Shown here: one piece after another, positions 41,443 through 49,038 of the stretch
Numbering within the stretch: the stretch's first letter is position 1
Layout of the letters: each line of letters begins with the position of its first letter
From: Streptomyces sp. WZ.A104
GTDB taxonomy: Bacteria > Actinomycetota > Actinomycetes > Streptomycetales > Streptomycetaceae
Direction of reading: 5' to 3'
NCBI RefSeq assembly: GCF_002382885.1
Contig: NZ_NWVL01000061.1
Location: 1 to 50,314, forward strand
Length of the DNA: 50,314 bases
Program-made: the position numbers and the translations under genes
Notes under the pieces: generated by a model
What the model was told of the DNA's origin: nothing
What the model saw: the letters and a program-made list of their open reading frames with translations, nothing else
Database searches by the model: none

Positions 41443-42243
41443 GTGACCGACCCCGCCCTGTCCGAACTGCTCGACCTCGCCCTGGAGGCCGCCCGCCGCG
41501 CCGGGGCCCTGCTGCGCGACGGCCGCCCCGCCGACCTGGGGGTGGCCGCCACCAAGTCCAGCCCCATCGACGTGGTCACCGAGATGGACATCGCCGCCGA
41601 GAAGCTGATCGTCGGCTACCTCTCCGACCTCCGCCCCGACGACGGCTTCCTCGGCGAGGAGGGCGCCGGCTCCCCGGGCACCACCGGCATCCGCTGGGTC
41701 ATCGACCCGCTGGACGGCACCGTGAACTATCTGTACGGCCTGCCCACCTGGGCCGTCTCCATCGCCGCCGAGCGCGACGGCGAGCGCGTCGTGGGCGTCG
41801 TCGAGGCCCCGATGCGCCGGGAGACGTACCAGGCGGTCCTCGGCGGCGGTGCGTACGCGAACGGCGACGCCCTGCGCTGCCGCCCCGCCCCTCCTCTGGA
41901 CCAGGCCCTCGTCTCGACCGGCTTCAACTACGTCGCCCACGTCCGCGCCCACCAGGCGGACGTCGCCCAGCGGCTGATCCCCAGGCTCCGGGACATCCGG
42001 CGCAGCGGCTCGGCGGCCGTCGACCTCTGCGACGTGGCGGCGGGCCGCCTGGACGGCTACTACGAACGCGGACTGCACCCCTGGGACCTGGCCGCGGGCG
42101 ACCTCATCGCCCGGGAGGCGGGTGCGCTGACCGGCGGCCGCCCCGGGCTGCCCGCCGACGGCGACCTGACCGTGGCCGCGACCCCCGGCGTCTTCGAGCC
42201 GCTCCAGGCCGCGCTGGAGGAGCTGGGCGCCTGGCACGACTGA
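41443..42243 (+). CDS. Inositol monophosphatase family protein
   Basis: The 266-residue Mg-dependent phosphatase has metal-site motifs FLGEEGAG, WVIDPLDGTVNYLYGLPTWA and HPWDLAAGDLIAREAGA. Family members remove phosphate from inositol phosphate, histidinol phosphate or related small molecules; the local context (46 nt after hemH) does not identify the substrate. It is cytoplasmic. The GTG at 41443 has GGGAGC at 41432-41437. It probably shares a transcript with hemH. Confidence 0.88.
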   Translation: MTDPALSELLDLALEAARRAGALLRDGRPADLGVAATKSSPIDVVTEMDIAAEKLIVGYLSDLRPDDGFLGEEGAGSPGTTGIRWVIDPLDGTVNYLYGLPTWAVSIAAERDGERVVGVVEAPMRRETYQAVLGGGAYANGDALRCRPAPPLDQALVSTGFNYVAHVRAHQADVAQRLIPRLRDIRRSGSAAVDLCDVAAGRLDGYYERGLHPWDLAAGDLIAREAGALTGGRPGLPADGDLTVAATPGVFEPLQAALEELGAWHD

Positions 42244-42288
42244 CCCCCGAAGCCCTGGTGAGGGCCGTGAGGGCCGAACGGCACAGCG

Positions 42289-42325
42289 GAGGGCCCCGGA
42301 TGCCTGGACAGCATCCGGGGCCCTC
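42289..42325. terminator. Bidirectional terminator between the phosphatase gene and the small protein gene
   Basis: GAGGGCCCCGGATGC (42289-42303) pairs perfectly with its complement at 42311-42325 (15 bp, 7-nt loop), between convergent genes. Confidence 0.85.
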
Positions 42326-42336
42326 TGCCGTACGAC

Positions 42337-42510
42337 TCAGACGCTTGTGGCGCCGATTTCCACGCCGTGCTCGGCGGCCAGGCGGTGCAGATCATCCAGC
42401 TCGCTCTGCTCGACATCCGCCAGGAAGTCGTCGCCGTCCTCGCGAGCCCGCGTGAGGTCGTACTCGGTCGTCTTGATGCGATGCAGCAGACCTGCGGTGA
42501 AAGCGTCCAT
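42337..42510 (-). CDS. Small conserved protein of 57 residues
   Basis: The protein starts MDAFTAGLLHRIKTTEYDLT, continues RAREDGDDFLADVEQSELDD and ends with a short LHRLAAEHGVEIGATSV. It is predicted helical and acidic in the middle, without cysteines, signal or membrane segment. I recall equivalents in other Streptomyces at this spot but know no function. The ATG at 42510 has GAGGGGC upstream; a five-residue longer start at 42525 is possible. It is divergent from cutR across 359 nt. Confidence 0.7.
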   Translation of the reverse strand: MDAFTAGLLHRIKTTEYDLTRAREDGDDFLADVEQSELDDLHRLAAEHGVEIGATSV

Positions 42511-42822
42511 GATGCGCCCCCTCATCGTGGGTCGGTGGCACGGGGGTGTGCCCGGGATCCCTCCGGCGGGGGAGCCGGAGGAGCGGGTGATCTCGCCGCT
42601 GCCCCGGGAAAAGGAGCGGGCCGTGGCAAGCCACGGGACGGGCGTGATCGCGGGTGTGAACCCCTCTTCCCCAGGCGCGAGCGCACAGAAACCTCAACTG
42701 GCCGGTAAATCCGCCGCATTCCGCCGGGGCCTCCCGTCCCAGCGCCGTCTTACCGCCGGTTTATACGCGTTGCGGGCAGGATGGAAGCACACAGTCGGCC
42801 TCCCCCGGGGGCCGTTCGCTGT

Positions 42823-42844
42823 GTGAACCCGTAGTGAATCCGTA
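42823..42844 (+). promoter_or_regulatory. Candidate CutR-binding direct repeat
   Basis: GTGAACCCGTA (42823-42833) is followed immediately by GTGAATCCGTA (42834-42844), an 11-bp direct repeat with one difference, ending 9 nt before the cutR ribosome binding site. OmpR-class regulators bind direct repeats at this spacing, so autoregulation is plausible. Otherwise the 359-nt gap 42511-42869 shows no gene. Confidence 0.5.
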
Positions 42845-42869
42845 GAAGGACCTAAGGAAGGACTGCGCC

Positions 42870-43523
42870 GTGCGCGTACTCGTCGTCGAGGACGAGCAGC
42901 TGCTCGCCGATGCGGTGGCCACCGGACTGCGCCGGGAGGCCATGGCCGTCGACGTCGTCTACGACGGTGCCGCGGCCCTGGAGCGCATCGGGGTCAACGA
43001 CTACGACGTCGTCGTGCTGGACCGGGACCTCCCGGTGGTGCACGGCGACGACGTCTGCCGCAGGATCGTCGAGCTCGGCATGCCCACCCGGGTGCTCATG
43101 CTCACCGCGTCCGGCGACGTCAGCGACCGGGTCGAGGGCCTGGAGCTGGGCGCCGACGACTATCTCCCCAAGCCCTTCGCCTTCAGCGAGCTGACCGCCC
43201 GGGTGCGCGCGCTGGGCCGCCGTACGACGGTCGCGCTGCCGCCCGTCCTGGAGCGGGCGGGCATCAAGCTCGACCCGAACCGCCGCGAGGTCTTCCGCGA
43301 CGAGGTGGAGATCCAGCTCGCCCCGAAGGAGTTCGCGGTGCTGGAGGTCCTGATGCGCAGCGAGGGCGCGGTCGTCTCGGCCGAGCAGCTGCTGGAGAAG
43401 GCCTGGGACGAGAACACCGATCCCTTCACCAACGTGGTGCGGGTCACGGTCATGACGCTCCGCCGCAAGCTCGGCGAACCGCCCGTGATCGTCACCGTGC
43501 CGGGTTCCGGATACCGGATCTGA
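42870..43523 (+). CDS. cutR: OmpR-class response regulator CutR
   Basis: The 217-residue response regulator has a receiver domain (1-120) with acidic Glu7/Asp8, phospho-acceptor Asp51 (VVVLDRDLP) and YLPKPFAF. A winged-helix DNA-binding domain (about 125-217) follows, with LAPKEFAVLEVLMRSEGAVV and the end VIVTVPGSGYRI. With CutS it forms the CutRS system, first described in S. lividans and later linked to the response to secreted-protein folding problems. AAGGAAGGA at 42854-42862 precedes the GTG. The kinase gene starts 6 nt after the stop. Confidence 0.92.
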   Translation: MRVLVVEDEQLLADAVATGLRREAMAVDVVYDGAAALERIGVNDYDVVVLDRDLPVVHGDDVCRRIVELGMPTRVLMLTASGDVSDRVEGLELGADDYLPKPFAFSELTARVRALGRRTTVALPPVLERAGIKLDPNRREVFRDEVEIQLAPKEFAVLEVLMRSEGAVVSAEQLLEKAWDENTDPFTNVVRVTVMTLRRKLGEPPVIVTVPGSGYRI

Positions 43524-43528
43524 GGACC

Positions 43529-44773
43529 ATGGCCACCACCCCCGAGCCCCCCGCGGCGCCTCCGAAGCCCACCTGGGAGCCCAAGCAGCAGGAGCCCCCG
43601 TACCCCTGGCTGCGCCCGACCATCCGGATACGGCTCACCCTGCTCTACGGCGGGATGTTCCTGATCGCGGGCATCCTGCTGCTCTCGATCATCTACATGC
43701 TGGCCGCGCAGGGGCTGCACGTGGGCAACGAGCTGCCGTTCAAGCTGCTGCCCGACAGCAAGATCCAGCTCACCAACAACGCCTGCCCCGCCCTCACCCC
43801 GGGCCTCTCGGCGGACGAGGCGAACGCCGCGCTCAAGGCGTGCAACGGGGAGCAGCGCCAGCAGGCGCTGGACACCCTGCTCAACCGCTCGCTCCTCGCC
43901 CTGGTCGGTCTCAGCGTCATCGCCTTCGCCTTCGGTTACGCCATGGCGGGCCGCGTCCTGTCCCCGCTCGGCCGGATCACCCGGACCGCGCGCCGGGTGG
44001 CCGGCACCGACCTCACCCGGCGGATCGAGCTGGACGGCCCGGACGACGAGCTCAAGGAGCTGGCGGACACCTTCGACGACATGCTGGACCGGCTGGAGCG
44101 GGCCTTCACCGCGCAGCAGCGGTTCGTCGGCAACGCCTCGCACGAGCTGCGCACCCCGCTGGCGATCAACCGCACGCTGCTGGAGGTCCACCTCTCCGAC
44201 CCGGAGGCCCCGCCGGAGCTGCACCAGCTGGGCAAGACCCTCCTGGCCACCAACGAGCGCAGCGAGCAGCTGGTCGAGGGGCTGCTGCTGCTGGCCCGCA
44301 GCGACAACCAGATCGTCGAGCGCAAGCCGGTCGACCTCGCCGAGGTCGCCGAGCGCGCCATCGACCAGGCGCGGGCGGAGGCGGTGGCGAAGAACGTGGA
44401 GATCCGCGGCGAGCGGGCCGGGGCCGTCGTCCAGGGCAACGGGGTCCTGCTGGAGCGGATCGCGCTGAACCTCGTACAGAACGCCGTGCGCTACAACGTG
44501 CCCGAGGACGGCTGGGTGGAGGTCACCACCGAGCTCCAGCCGGGGCAGGCCGTGCTCGTCGTCTCCAACACCGGCCCGATGGTCCCGGCGTACGAGATCG
44601 ACAACCTCTTCGAGCCCTTCACCCGGCTGCGTACGGAGCGCACGGGCAGCGACAAGGGGGTCGGGCTCGGCCTGTCGATCGCGCGATCCGTCGCGCGGGC
44701 CCACGGAGGCCGTATCATCGCGGAGCCCCGCGAGGGCGGCGGTCTCGTGATGCGTGTCACCCTTCCGGTCTGA
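43529..44773 (+). CDS. cutS: Sensor histidine kinase CutS
   Basis: The 414-residue kinase has a Pro-rich cytoplasmic N-terminus, TM1 at about 37-60 and a small extracellular sensor (about 61-120) containing exactly two cysteines, Cys86 and Cys105. TM2 lies at about 122-142, followed by HAMP, HisKA with His205 (GNASHELRTPLA), and HATPase with LNLVQNAVRYNVP and GVGLGLSIARSVARAHGGR. The cysteine pair outside the membrane suits redox or disulfide sensing, consistent with reported links between CutRS and extracellular protein quality. The gene is co-transcribed with cutR. No strong terminator follows. Confidence 0.92.
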   Translation: MATTPEPPAAPPKPTWEPKQQEPPYPWLRPTIRIRLTLLYGGMFLIAGILLLSIIYMLAAQGLHVGNELPFKLLPDSKIQLTNNACPALTPGLSADEANAALKACNGEQRQQALDTLLNRSLLALVGLSVIAFAFGYAMAGRVLSPLGRITRTARRVAGTDLTRRIELDGPDDELKELADTFDDMLDRLERAFTAQQRFVGNASHELRTPLAINRTLLEVHLSDPEAPPELHQLGKTLLATNERSEQLVEGLLLLARSDNQIVERKPVDLAEVAERAIDQARAEAVAKNVEIRGERAGAVVQGNGVLLERIALNLVQNAVRYNVPEDGWVEVTTELQPGQAVLVVSNTGPMVPAYEIDNLFEPFTRLRTERTGSDKGVGLGLSIARSVARAHGGRIIAEPREGGGLVMRVTLPV

Positions 44774-44856
44774 GAAGCTGCATGAAGTGACTCTGCACCG
44801 AATCTCCATGTTCGCTTTGGGCGGAATTTTCAGGACCCGTTCCCGGGCGAGCCGTG

Positions 44857-44870
44857 TGTGATCGATCACA
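44857..44870. promoter_or_regulatory. Perfect 14-bp palindrome downstream of cutS
   Basis: TGTGATCGATCACA is a perfect palindrome in the 405-nt gap 44774-45178. It resembles half-sites of CRP/FNR-type regulators (TGTGA/TCACA), but the arms are 4 nt apart instead of 6, so another regulator is possible. Confidence 0.4.
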
Positions 44871-44995
44871 GGGCCGATTTTTGGATCATCTACTCTCCGT
44901 GATGACGAATCCTGCGAAAAGCCGGTAAACGTCCGGGTTTTTGGCGGTCGATATCACGGGAAGTAAACGGGGTGGCGCCCGTGAACTGCACAGAC

Positions 44996-45013
44996 GGGAC
45001 CGTGTACGGTCCC
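44996..45013. promoter_or_regulatory. Inverted repeat upstream of the DUF4193 gene
   Basis: GGGACCGT (44996-45003) and ACGGTCCC (45006-45013) are perfect 8-bp arms with a 2-nt spacer, 166 nt before the DUF4193 start. The short spacer argues for a protein-binding site rather than a hairpin. Confidence 0.4.
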
Positions 45014-45178
45014 CATCGCCACCCAAGCAGAGCCTCCCCGAGGTGTCCGATTGGGTGTCGATTGAGTAACAGACCTTGATGTGAGGCAAAATCTCCGCCT
45101 CAGGTCGGGCACAAGTCCGGCCTCTCACGCGTTACGTGCGCTGAGACACCCGCAGACACCCAAGAGGGGGAGAGCGAC

Positions 45179-45475
45179 ATGGCAACGGATTACGACACCC
45201 CACGCAAGACCGACGACGATGTGGACCAGGACAGCCTCGAAGAGCTCAAGGCTCGTCGGAGCGACAAGACGGCCTCCGCCGTCGATGTCGACGAGTTCGA
45301 CGCGGCCGAGGGCCTCGAACTGCCCGGTGCGGACCTCTCCAACGAGGAGCTGGCCGTCCGGGTGCTGCCCAAGCAGGCCGACGAGTTCACCTGCATGAGC
45401 TGCTTCCTGGTGCACCACCGCAGCCAGCTGGCCCGCGAGAAGAACGGTCAGCCCATCTGCCGCGACTGCGACTGA
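45179..45475 (+). CDS. DUF4193 small zinc-ribbon protein
   Basis: The 98-residue acidic protein has a C-terminal zinc-ribbon-like site: Cys72 and Cys75 (TCMSC), then Cys94 and Cys97 (ICRDCD). The N-terminal 60 residues are charged and probably flexible. I recognise the DUF4193 family, conserved across actinobacteria and without assigned function. GAGGGGGAGAG precedes the ATG at 45179. The next gene starts 13 nt after the stop, so the two form an operon. Confidence 0.85.
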   Translation: MATDYDTPRKTDDDVDQDSLEELKARRSDKTASAVDVDEFDAAEGLELPGADLSNEELAVRVLPKQADEFTCMSCFLVHHRSQLAREKNGQPICRDCD

Positions 45476-45488
45476 GGCCGGGTCGGCC

Positions 45489-46454
45489 GTGGCAGGCGAC
45501 ACACCGTTCCGGAAGCGGCGCCCCTGGCGTCGGCACGGCCCGGAGGCCCATCAGGGCGGTACAGGCGGCACAGGCCCGGCAGAAGGCGTTCACGCGTCTG
45601 CCGAGCGGTCCGCCGCCCTGCCTGACGCCTCCGGTATCTCCGACGACGGGCGGGGCCGGTCGGCCTCGCTCGAAGTGGCCGGGGCCCCGGCCCTGGTGGA
45701 CAGGACCGGAGAAACGGATCAGCAGGACCAGGCGGAGCCCGCGACCGGGGCAGGCCGCCTGTACGCAGTGAAACGGGGTGTACGCAAGGGCGGGGAGAGC
45801 GCGAAGGCCATGGCCGGCCTGCTGGCCGACCGGATCATCGAGACGGCTCCCCGCGTCCCGGTGCGTGACCTCGCCACCCTGCAGAAGCAGTTCCCCGGGC
45901 TGGGGCCCGAGGAGCTCGCCGACAAGCTCGTGGCGGGCGCGAGCCGGGCCACCGCGACCGTCGGCGCAGGCATCGGGGCGGCCGCCATGATGCCCGTACC
46001 GCCCGCCATGCTCGCCGAGCTGGCGGCCGAGGTCACCGGCGTCGCCGCGATCGAGATGAAGCTCGTCGCCGAGCTCCACGAGGTCTACGGCCGCCGCCCG
46101 CCGGGCCACCTCGTCCAGCGCAGCACCGCGTATCTGACCTCGTGGACGGAGGAGCGCGGCATCGACGTCACCCGTCCCACCACACTCAACGCCGCCCTCG
46201 GCGGCCAGATGAAGCGCGAGCTGCGCCAGCAGATCATGAAGCGCATGGCGCGCAATCTGCCCAACCTGATCCCGTTCATGATCGGCGCCGCCGTCGGCGC
46301 CACGATGAACCGCCGCGATACCCGCAAGCTCGCCGACCGGGTCAGGGGCGACCTGCGCAAGCAGCAGATCCCCTGGGACCGGCTCGACGCACTGCCCCCG
46401 CTGGAGCAGCCCGCGCTGCCTGCTGTGCTGCCCAGGGAGGCCGAGGGCTCCTGA
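45489..46454 (+). CDS. Conserved hypothetical protein with Ala/Gly-rich amphipathic core
   Basis: The 321-residue protein has a disordered first 90 residues. A folded part (about 90-300) includes GAGIGAAAMMPVPPAMLAEL then AAEVTGVAAIEMKLVAELHE VYG, reminiscent of EcsC-type proteins, and a second Gly/Ala stretch, LPNLIPFMIGAAVGATMNRR. The two hydrophobic segments could insert in or lie on the membrane. I cannot assign a function. The GTG at 45489 follows the DUF4193 stop by 13 nt. The gene is convergent with the DUF3093 gene 21 nt away. Confidence 0.75.
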   Translation: MAGDTPFRKRRPWRRHGPEAHQGGTGGTGPAEGVHASAERSAALPDASGISDDGRGRSASLEVAGAPALVDRTGETDQQDQAEPATGAGRLYAVKRGVRKGGESAKAMAGLLADRIIETAPRVPVRDLATLQKQFPGLGPEELADKLVAGASRATATVGAGIGAAAMMPVPPAMLAELAAEVTGVAAIEMKLVAELHEVYGRRPPGHLVQRSTAYLTSWTEERGIDVTRPTTLNAALGGQMKRELRQQIMKRMARNLPNLIPFMIGAAVGATMNRRDTRKLADRVRGDLRKQQIPWDRLDALPPLEQPALPAVLPREAEGS

Positions 46455-46475
46455 GAGCGGGGCCCCGGTACGTGC

Positions 46476-46934
46476 TCAGGACGCCGGTACGGCGCTCAGC
46501 GCCGCCGCCAGGCCCTGCGGGTCCCGGGTGGAGAGATAGACGTACGGAGTCGGGTCCTCGGGATCCGTGACCTCCACCCGCACCGCCGTCTCCACATAGC
46601 TGCGCAGCAGCATGAAGGCGCGCGCGTCCGCCCGGTGCGTACGCCAGGCCCGCGCCTCCTCGGCGTCCAGCACCTCGGGCTCCCCGAGCGCCGACAGCGG
46701 AATCCGCGCCTCCCCCGCCACCAGCGCACCGGCGACGACCCGGATCCGGGCGGAGCCGTAACTGCTCACCACGACCGCCGCCGCCGCGGTGCCGCCGACC
46801 AGTCCGGCGAGCAGCGGCAGGCTGCCGAGCGGCAGGAGCATCAGCGCGCAGGCGAGACCGACCCCGAAGGCGATGAACCACCAGGACCGGGGAGCGGTGA
46901 GACGTTCGTCGAAGGGCGGTGCGGAAGGCTGCAT
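46476..46934 (-). CDS. DUF3093 membrane protein
   Basis: The 152-residue protein has two adjacent membrane helices at about 17-58 (WWFIAFGVGLACALMLLPLG then LPLLAGLVGGTAAAAVVVSS) and a cytoplasmic or extracytoplasmic C-terminal domain ending VYLSTRDPQGLAAALSAV. This matches the actinobacterial DUF3093 family, usually encoded next to dut. Its function is unknown. It is divergent from the thioesterase gene, with only 58 nt between their starts. Confidence 0.85.
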   Translation of the reverse strand: MQPSAPPFDERLTAPRSWWFIAFGVGLACALMLLPLGSLPLLAGLVGGTAAAAVVVSSYGSARIRVVAGALVAGEARIPLSALGEPEVLDAEEARAWRTHRADARAFMLLRSYVETAVRVEVTDPEDPTPYVYLSTRDPQGLAAALSAVPAS

Positions 46935-46978
46935 GGAACCAAGCTTGGCACGGCGTCCCCGGCACTCCGCCGCGCGGG

Positions 46979-46984
46979 TAAGGT
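46979..46984 (+). promoter_or_regulatory. -10 element of a leaderless promoter (thioesterase-dut operon)
   Basis: TAAGGT lies 8 nt before the GTG at 46993. No ribosome binding site is seen in the 58-nt divergent gap, so the operon probably starts leaderless. Confidence 0.45.
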
Positions 46985-46992
46985 CTGCGCCT

Positions 46993-47577
46993 GTGAGTGG
47001 AACATCAGCAGCTCTGACACCCCCGGCCGACGCCGCGGCGCCGGTCCGGCACCCAGACGCGCCCGCCCCCGGCGAGCTCCTCGGGGCGCACTACGAACAC
47101 TGTTTCGGCTGCGGCGGGGGGCAGCCCCACGGACTGCAGCTCATGGCGCGGGCCGGTGAGGGCGTGAGCGTCACCGCCGAGTTCACCGTCAAGCCCGCCC
47201 ACCAGGGCGCCCCCGGCCTCGCCCACGGCGGCGTGCTCGCCACCGCGCTGGACGAGACGCTCGGCTCCCTGAACTGGCTGCTGCGCACCATCGCGGTGAC
47301 CGGACGGCTGGAGACCGACTTCGTGCGGCCCGTCCCCGTGGACACCGTGCTGCATCTGGACGCCCGGATCACCGCCGTGCACGGCCGCAAGATCTACTCC
47401 ACCGCCACCGGCCGGATCGGCGGCCCCGAAGGCCCCGTAGCGGTCCGCGCCGACGCCCTCTTCATCGAGGTGAAGGTCGACCACTTCATCGAGAACGGCC
47501 GTCCCACCGAGATCCAGGCCGCCATGTCCGACCCCGACCAGGTCAGGCGCGCCCGCGCCTTCGAGGTGAACCCCTGA
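46993..47577 (+). CDS. Hotdog-fold thioesterase (PaaI-like)
   Basis: The 194-residue protein has a hotdog domain at about 45-170. HCFGCGGGQPHGLQL is typical of the acyl-CoA thioesterase subgroup with a leading FGCG motif, and GLAHGGVLATALDETLG is the helix with the active-site acid region. It hydrolyses an unidentified acyl-CoA or similar thioester in the cytoplasm. The stop overlaps the ATG of dut by one base. The frame extends upstream to 46789, but the GTG at 46993 fits the domain and the -10. Confidence 0.85.
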   Translation: MSGTSAALTPPADAAAPVRHPDAPAPGELLGAHYEHCFGCGGGQPHGLQLMARAGEGVSVTAEFTVKPAHQGAPGLAHGGVLATALDETLGSLNWLLRTIAVTGRLETDFVRPVPVDTVLHLDARITAVHGRKIYSTATGRIGGPEGPVAVRADALFIEVKVDHFIENGRPTEIQAAMSDPDQVRRARAFEVNP

Positions 47578-48104
47578 TGCGCAACCCCGTCGACGTACTG
47601 ATCCGCCTGCTCGACCCGGAGGTGCCGATTCCGGCGTACGGACACCCCGGGGACGCCGGGGCCGACCTGGTGACCACCGAGGCCGCCGAGCTCGCGCCCG
47701 GCGAGCGCGTGGTGCTGCCCACCGGCGTCTCGATCGCCCTCCCCGACGGGTACGCCGCGTTCGTGCACCCGCGCTCGGGCCTCGCAGCCCGCTGCGGAGT
47801 GGCCCTCGTGAATGCCCCAGGGACGGTGGATGCCGGGTACCGTGGGGAGATCAAGGTGATCGTGGTCAACCTCGATCCGCGCGAGAGCGTGCGATTCGAA
47901 CGGTTCGACCGGATTGCCCAATTGGTTGTCCAGCAGGTCGAGAAGGTGCGCTTCCACGAGGTGGCGGAACTTCCCGGCTCGGCGCGGGCCGAAGGGGGCT
48001 TCGGGTCCACCGGCGGCCATGTGTCGGTGGACGTCGCCGAGGGCGGGATCACCCACGGTGGGAACAGCTACGCTTCGGTCGTATCCGACCGGGAAGGACA
48101 GTGA
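47577..48104 (+). CDS. dut: dUTP diphosphatase
   Basis: The 175-residue trimeric dUTPase has all five motifs: GDAGADL (25-31), HPRSGLA, NAPGTVDAGYRGEI, RIAQLV and the C-terminal Gly-rich EGGFGSTGGH that closes the active site. It converts dUTP to dUMP and pyrophosphate, keeping uracil out of DNA and supplying dUMP for thymidylate. The C-terminus extends about 25 residues beyond motif 5, more than the usual short tail. Translation is coupled to the thioesterase gene; the next gene starts one base after the stop. Confidence 0.95.
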   Translation: MRNPVDVLIRLLDPEVPIPAYGHPGDAGADLVTTEAAELAPGERVVLPTGVSIALPDGYAAFVHPRSGLAARCGVALVNAPGTVDAGYRGEIKVIVVNLDPRESVRFERFDRIAQLVVQQVEKVRFHEVAELPGSARAEGGFGSTGGHVSVDVAEGGITHGGNSYASVVSDREGQ

Positions 48105-48105
48105 C

Positions 48106-48873
48106 GTGTTCGGACGTCGCAAGAAGAGTGGTTCCGCCGAGGACGCGGCGGACGAGGTGCGCGAGACCGAGCAGGTCGCCGACGAGCTCGACGGTACCGA
48201 CGGGGACACCCCGCGCCGGATGAACCTCCCGCCGGCCCCCCGGCCGGACGGGCCCTGGGACAGCTCCGAGGTCTCCCAGCCCGGCGAGGGCCGGGTCGAC
48301 CTGGGCGGCATCTTCGTCCCCGGGGTCGAAGGCATGGAGCTGCGCGTCGAGGTGGCCGGGGACGCGATCGTCGCCGCCACCGTGGTGCTGCGCGACAGCG
48401 CCATCCAGTTGCAGGCCTTCGCCGCCCCCAAGAAGGAGGGCATCTGGGGCGAGGTCCGCGAGGAGATCGCCTCGGGCATCACCCAGCAGGGCGGCATCAT
48501 CGACGAGGTCGACGGCCCGCTGGGCTGGGAGCTGCGCGCCCAGGTCCCGGTGCAGCTCCCCGACGGCACGGGCGGCGTGCAGCTGGTGCGTTTCGTCGGC
48601 GTCGACGGTCCGCGCTGGTTCCTGCGCGGTGTGATCTCCGGCCAGGGCGCCGTGCAGCCGGAGGCCGCCGGACTGCTGGAGACGGTCTTCCGGGACACCG
48701 TGGTCGTCCGCGGAGACGGGCCGATGGCCCCCCGCGACCCGATCGTCCTCAAGCTCCCCAACGACGCCCAGATGGTGCCCGAGGGCATCCAGCAGGAGGA
48801 GCAGGAGGGCTCGAAGTTCTCCGGCGGCATGGGCCAGCTCCAGCGCGGCCCCGAGATCACCGAGGTCCGCTAG
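48106..48873 (+). CDS. DUF3710 protein
   Basis: The 255-residue protein starts MFGRRKKSGSAEDAADEVRE, with an acidic N-terminus and a folded DUF3710 domain at about 60-225 (VDLGGIFVPGVEGMELRVEV and GVQLVRFVGVDGPRWFLRGV). The family is conserved in actinobacteria downstream of dut; its function is unknown to me. It is cytoplasmic. The GTG at 48106 has GGGAAGGA at 48091-48098, inside the dut coding region. It ends the operon at a very strong terminator. Confidence 0.85.
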   Translation: MFGRRKKSGSAEDAADEVRETEQVADELDGTDGDTPRRMNLPPAPRPDGPWDSSEVSQPGEGRVDLGGIFVPGVEGMELRVEVAGDAIVAATVVLRDSAIQLQAFAAPKKEGIWGEVREEIASGITQQGGIIDEVDGPLGWELRAQVPVQLPDGTGGVQLVRFVGVDGPRWFLRGVISGQGAVQPEAAGLLETVFRDTVVVRGDGPMAPRDPIVLKLPNDAQMVPEGIQQEEQEGSKFSGGMGQLQRGPEITEVR

Positions 48874-48895
48874 CGGCACCCGCGGCACCGCACAG

Positions 48896-48945
48896 CGACG
48901 GCCGGTGGGCCGCGCCCCCTCCCGGGCGCGGCCCACCGGCCGTCG
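48896..48945 (+). terminator. 22-bp perfect terminator hairpin after the dut operon
   Basis: The arms 48896-48917 and 48924-48945 are fully complementary over 22 bp, starting CGACGGCCGGTGGGCC, with a 6-nt loop. This is the longest perfect hairpin I found in the window. Confidence 0.9.
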
Positions 48946-49038
48946 TACGCACCCGCCCCGGCCATTGCCCGACCGCGTGCCCCACGCACATACTTGGCGG
49001 GCGACGAAGCGGGCCACGTACGTACACGGGGGAGCGGC

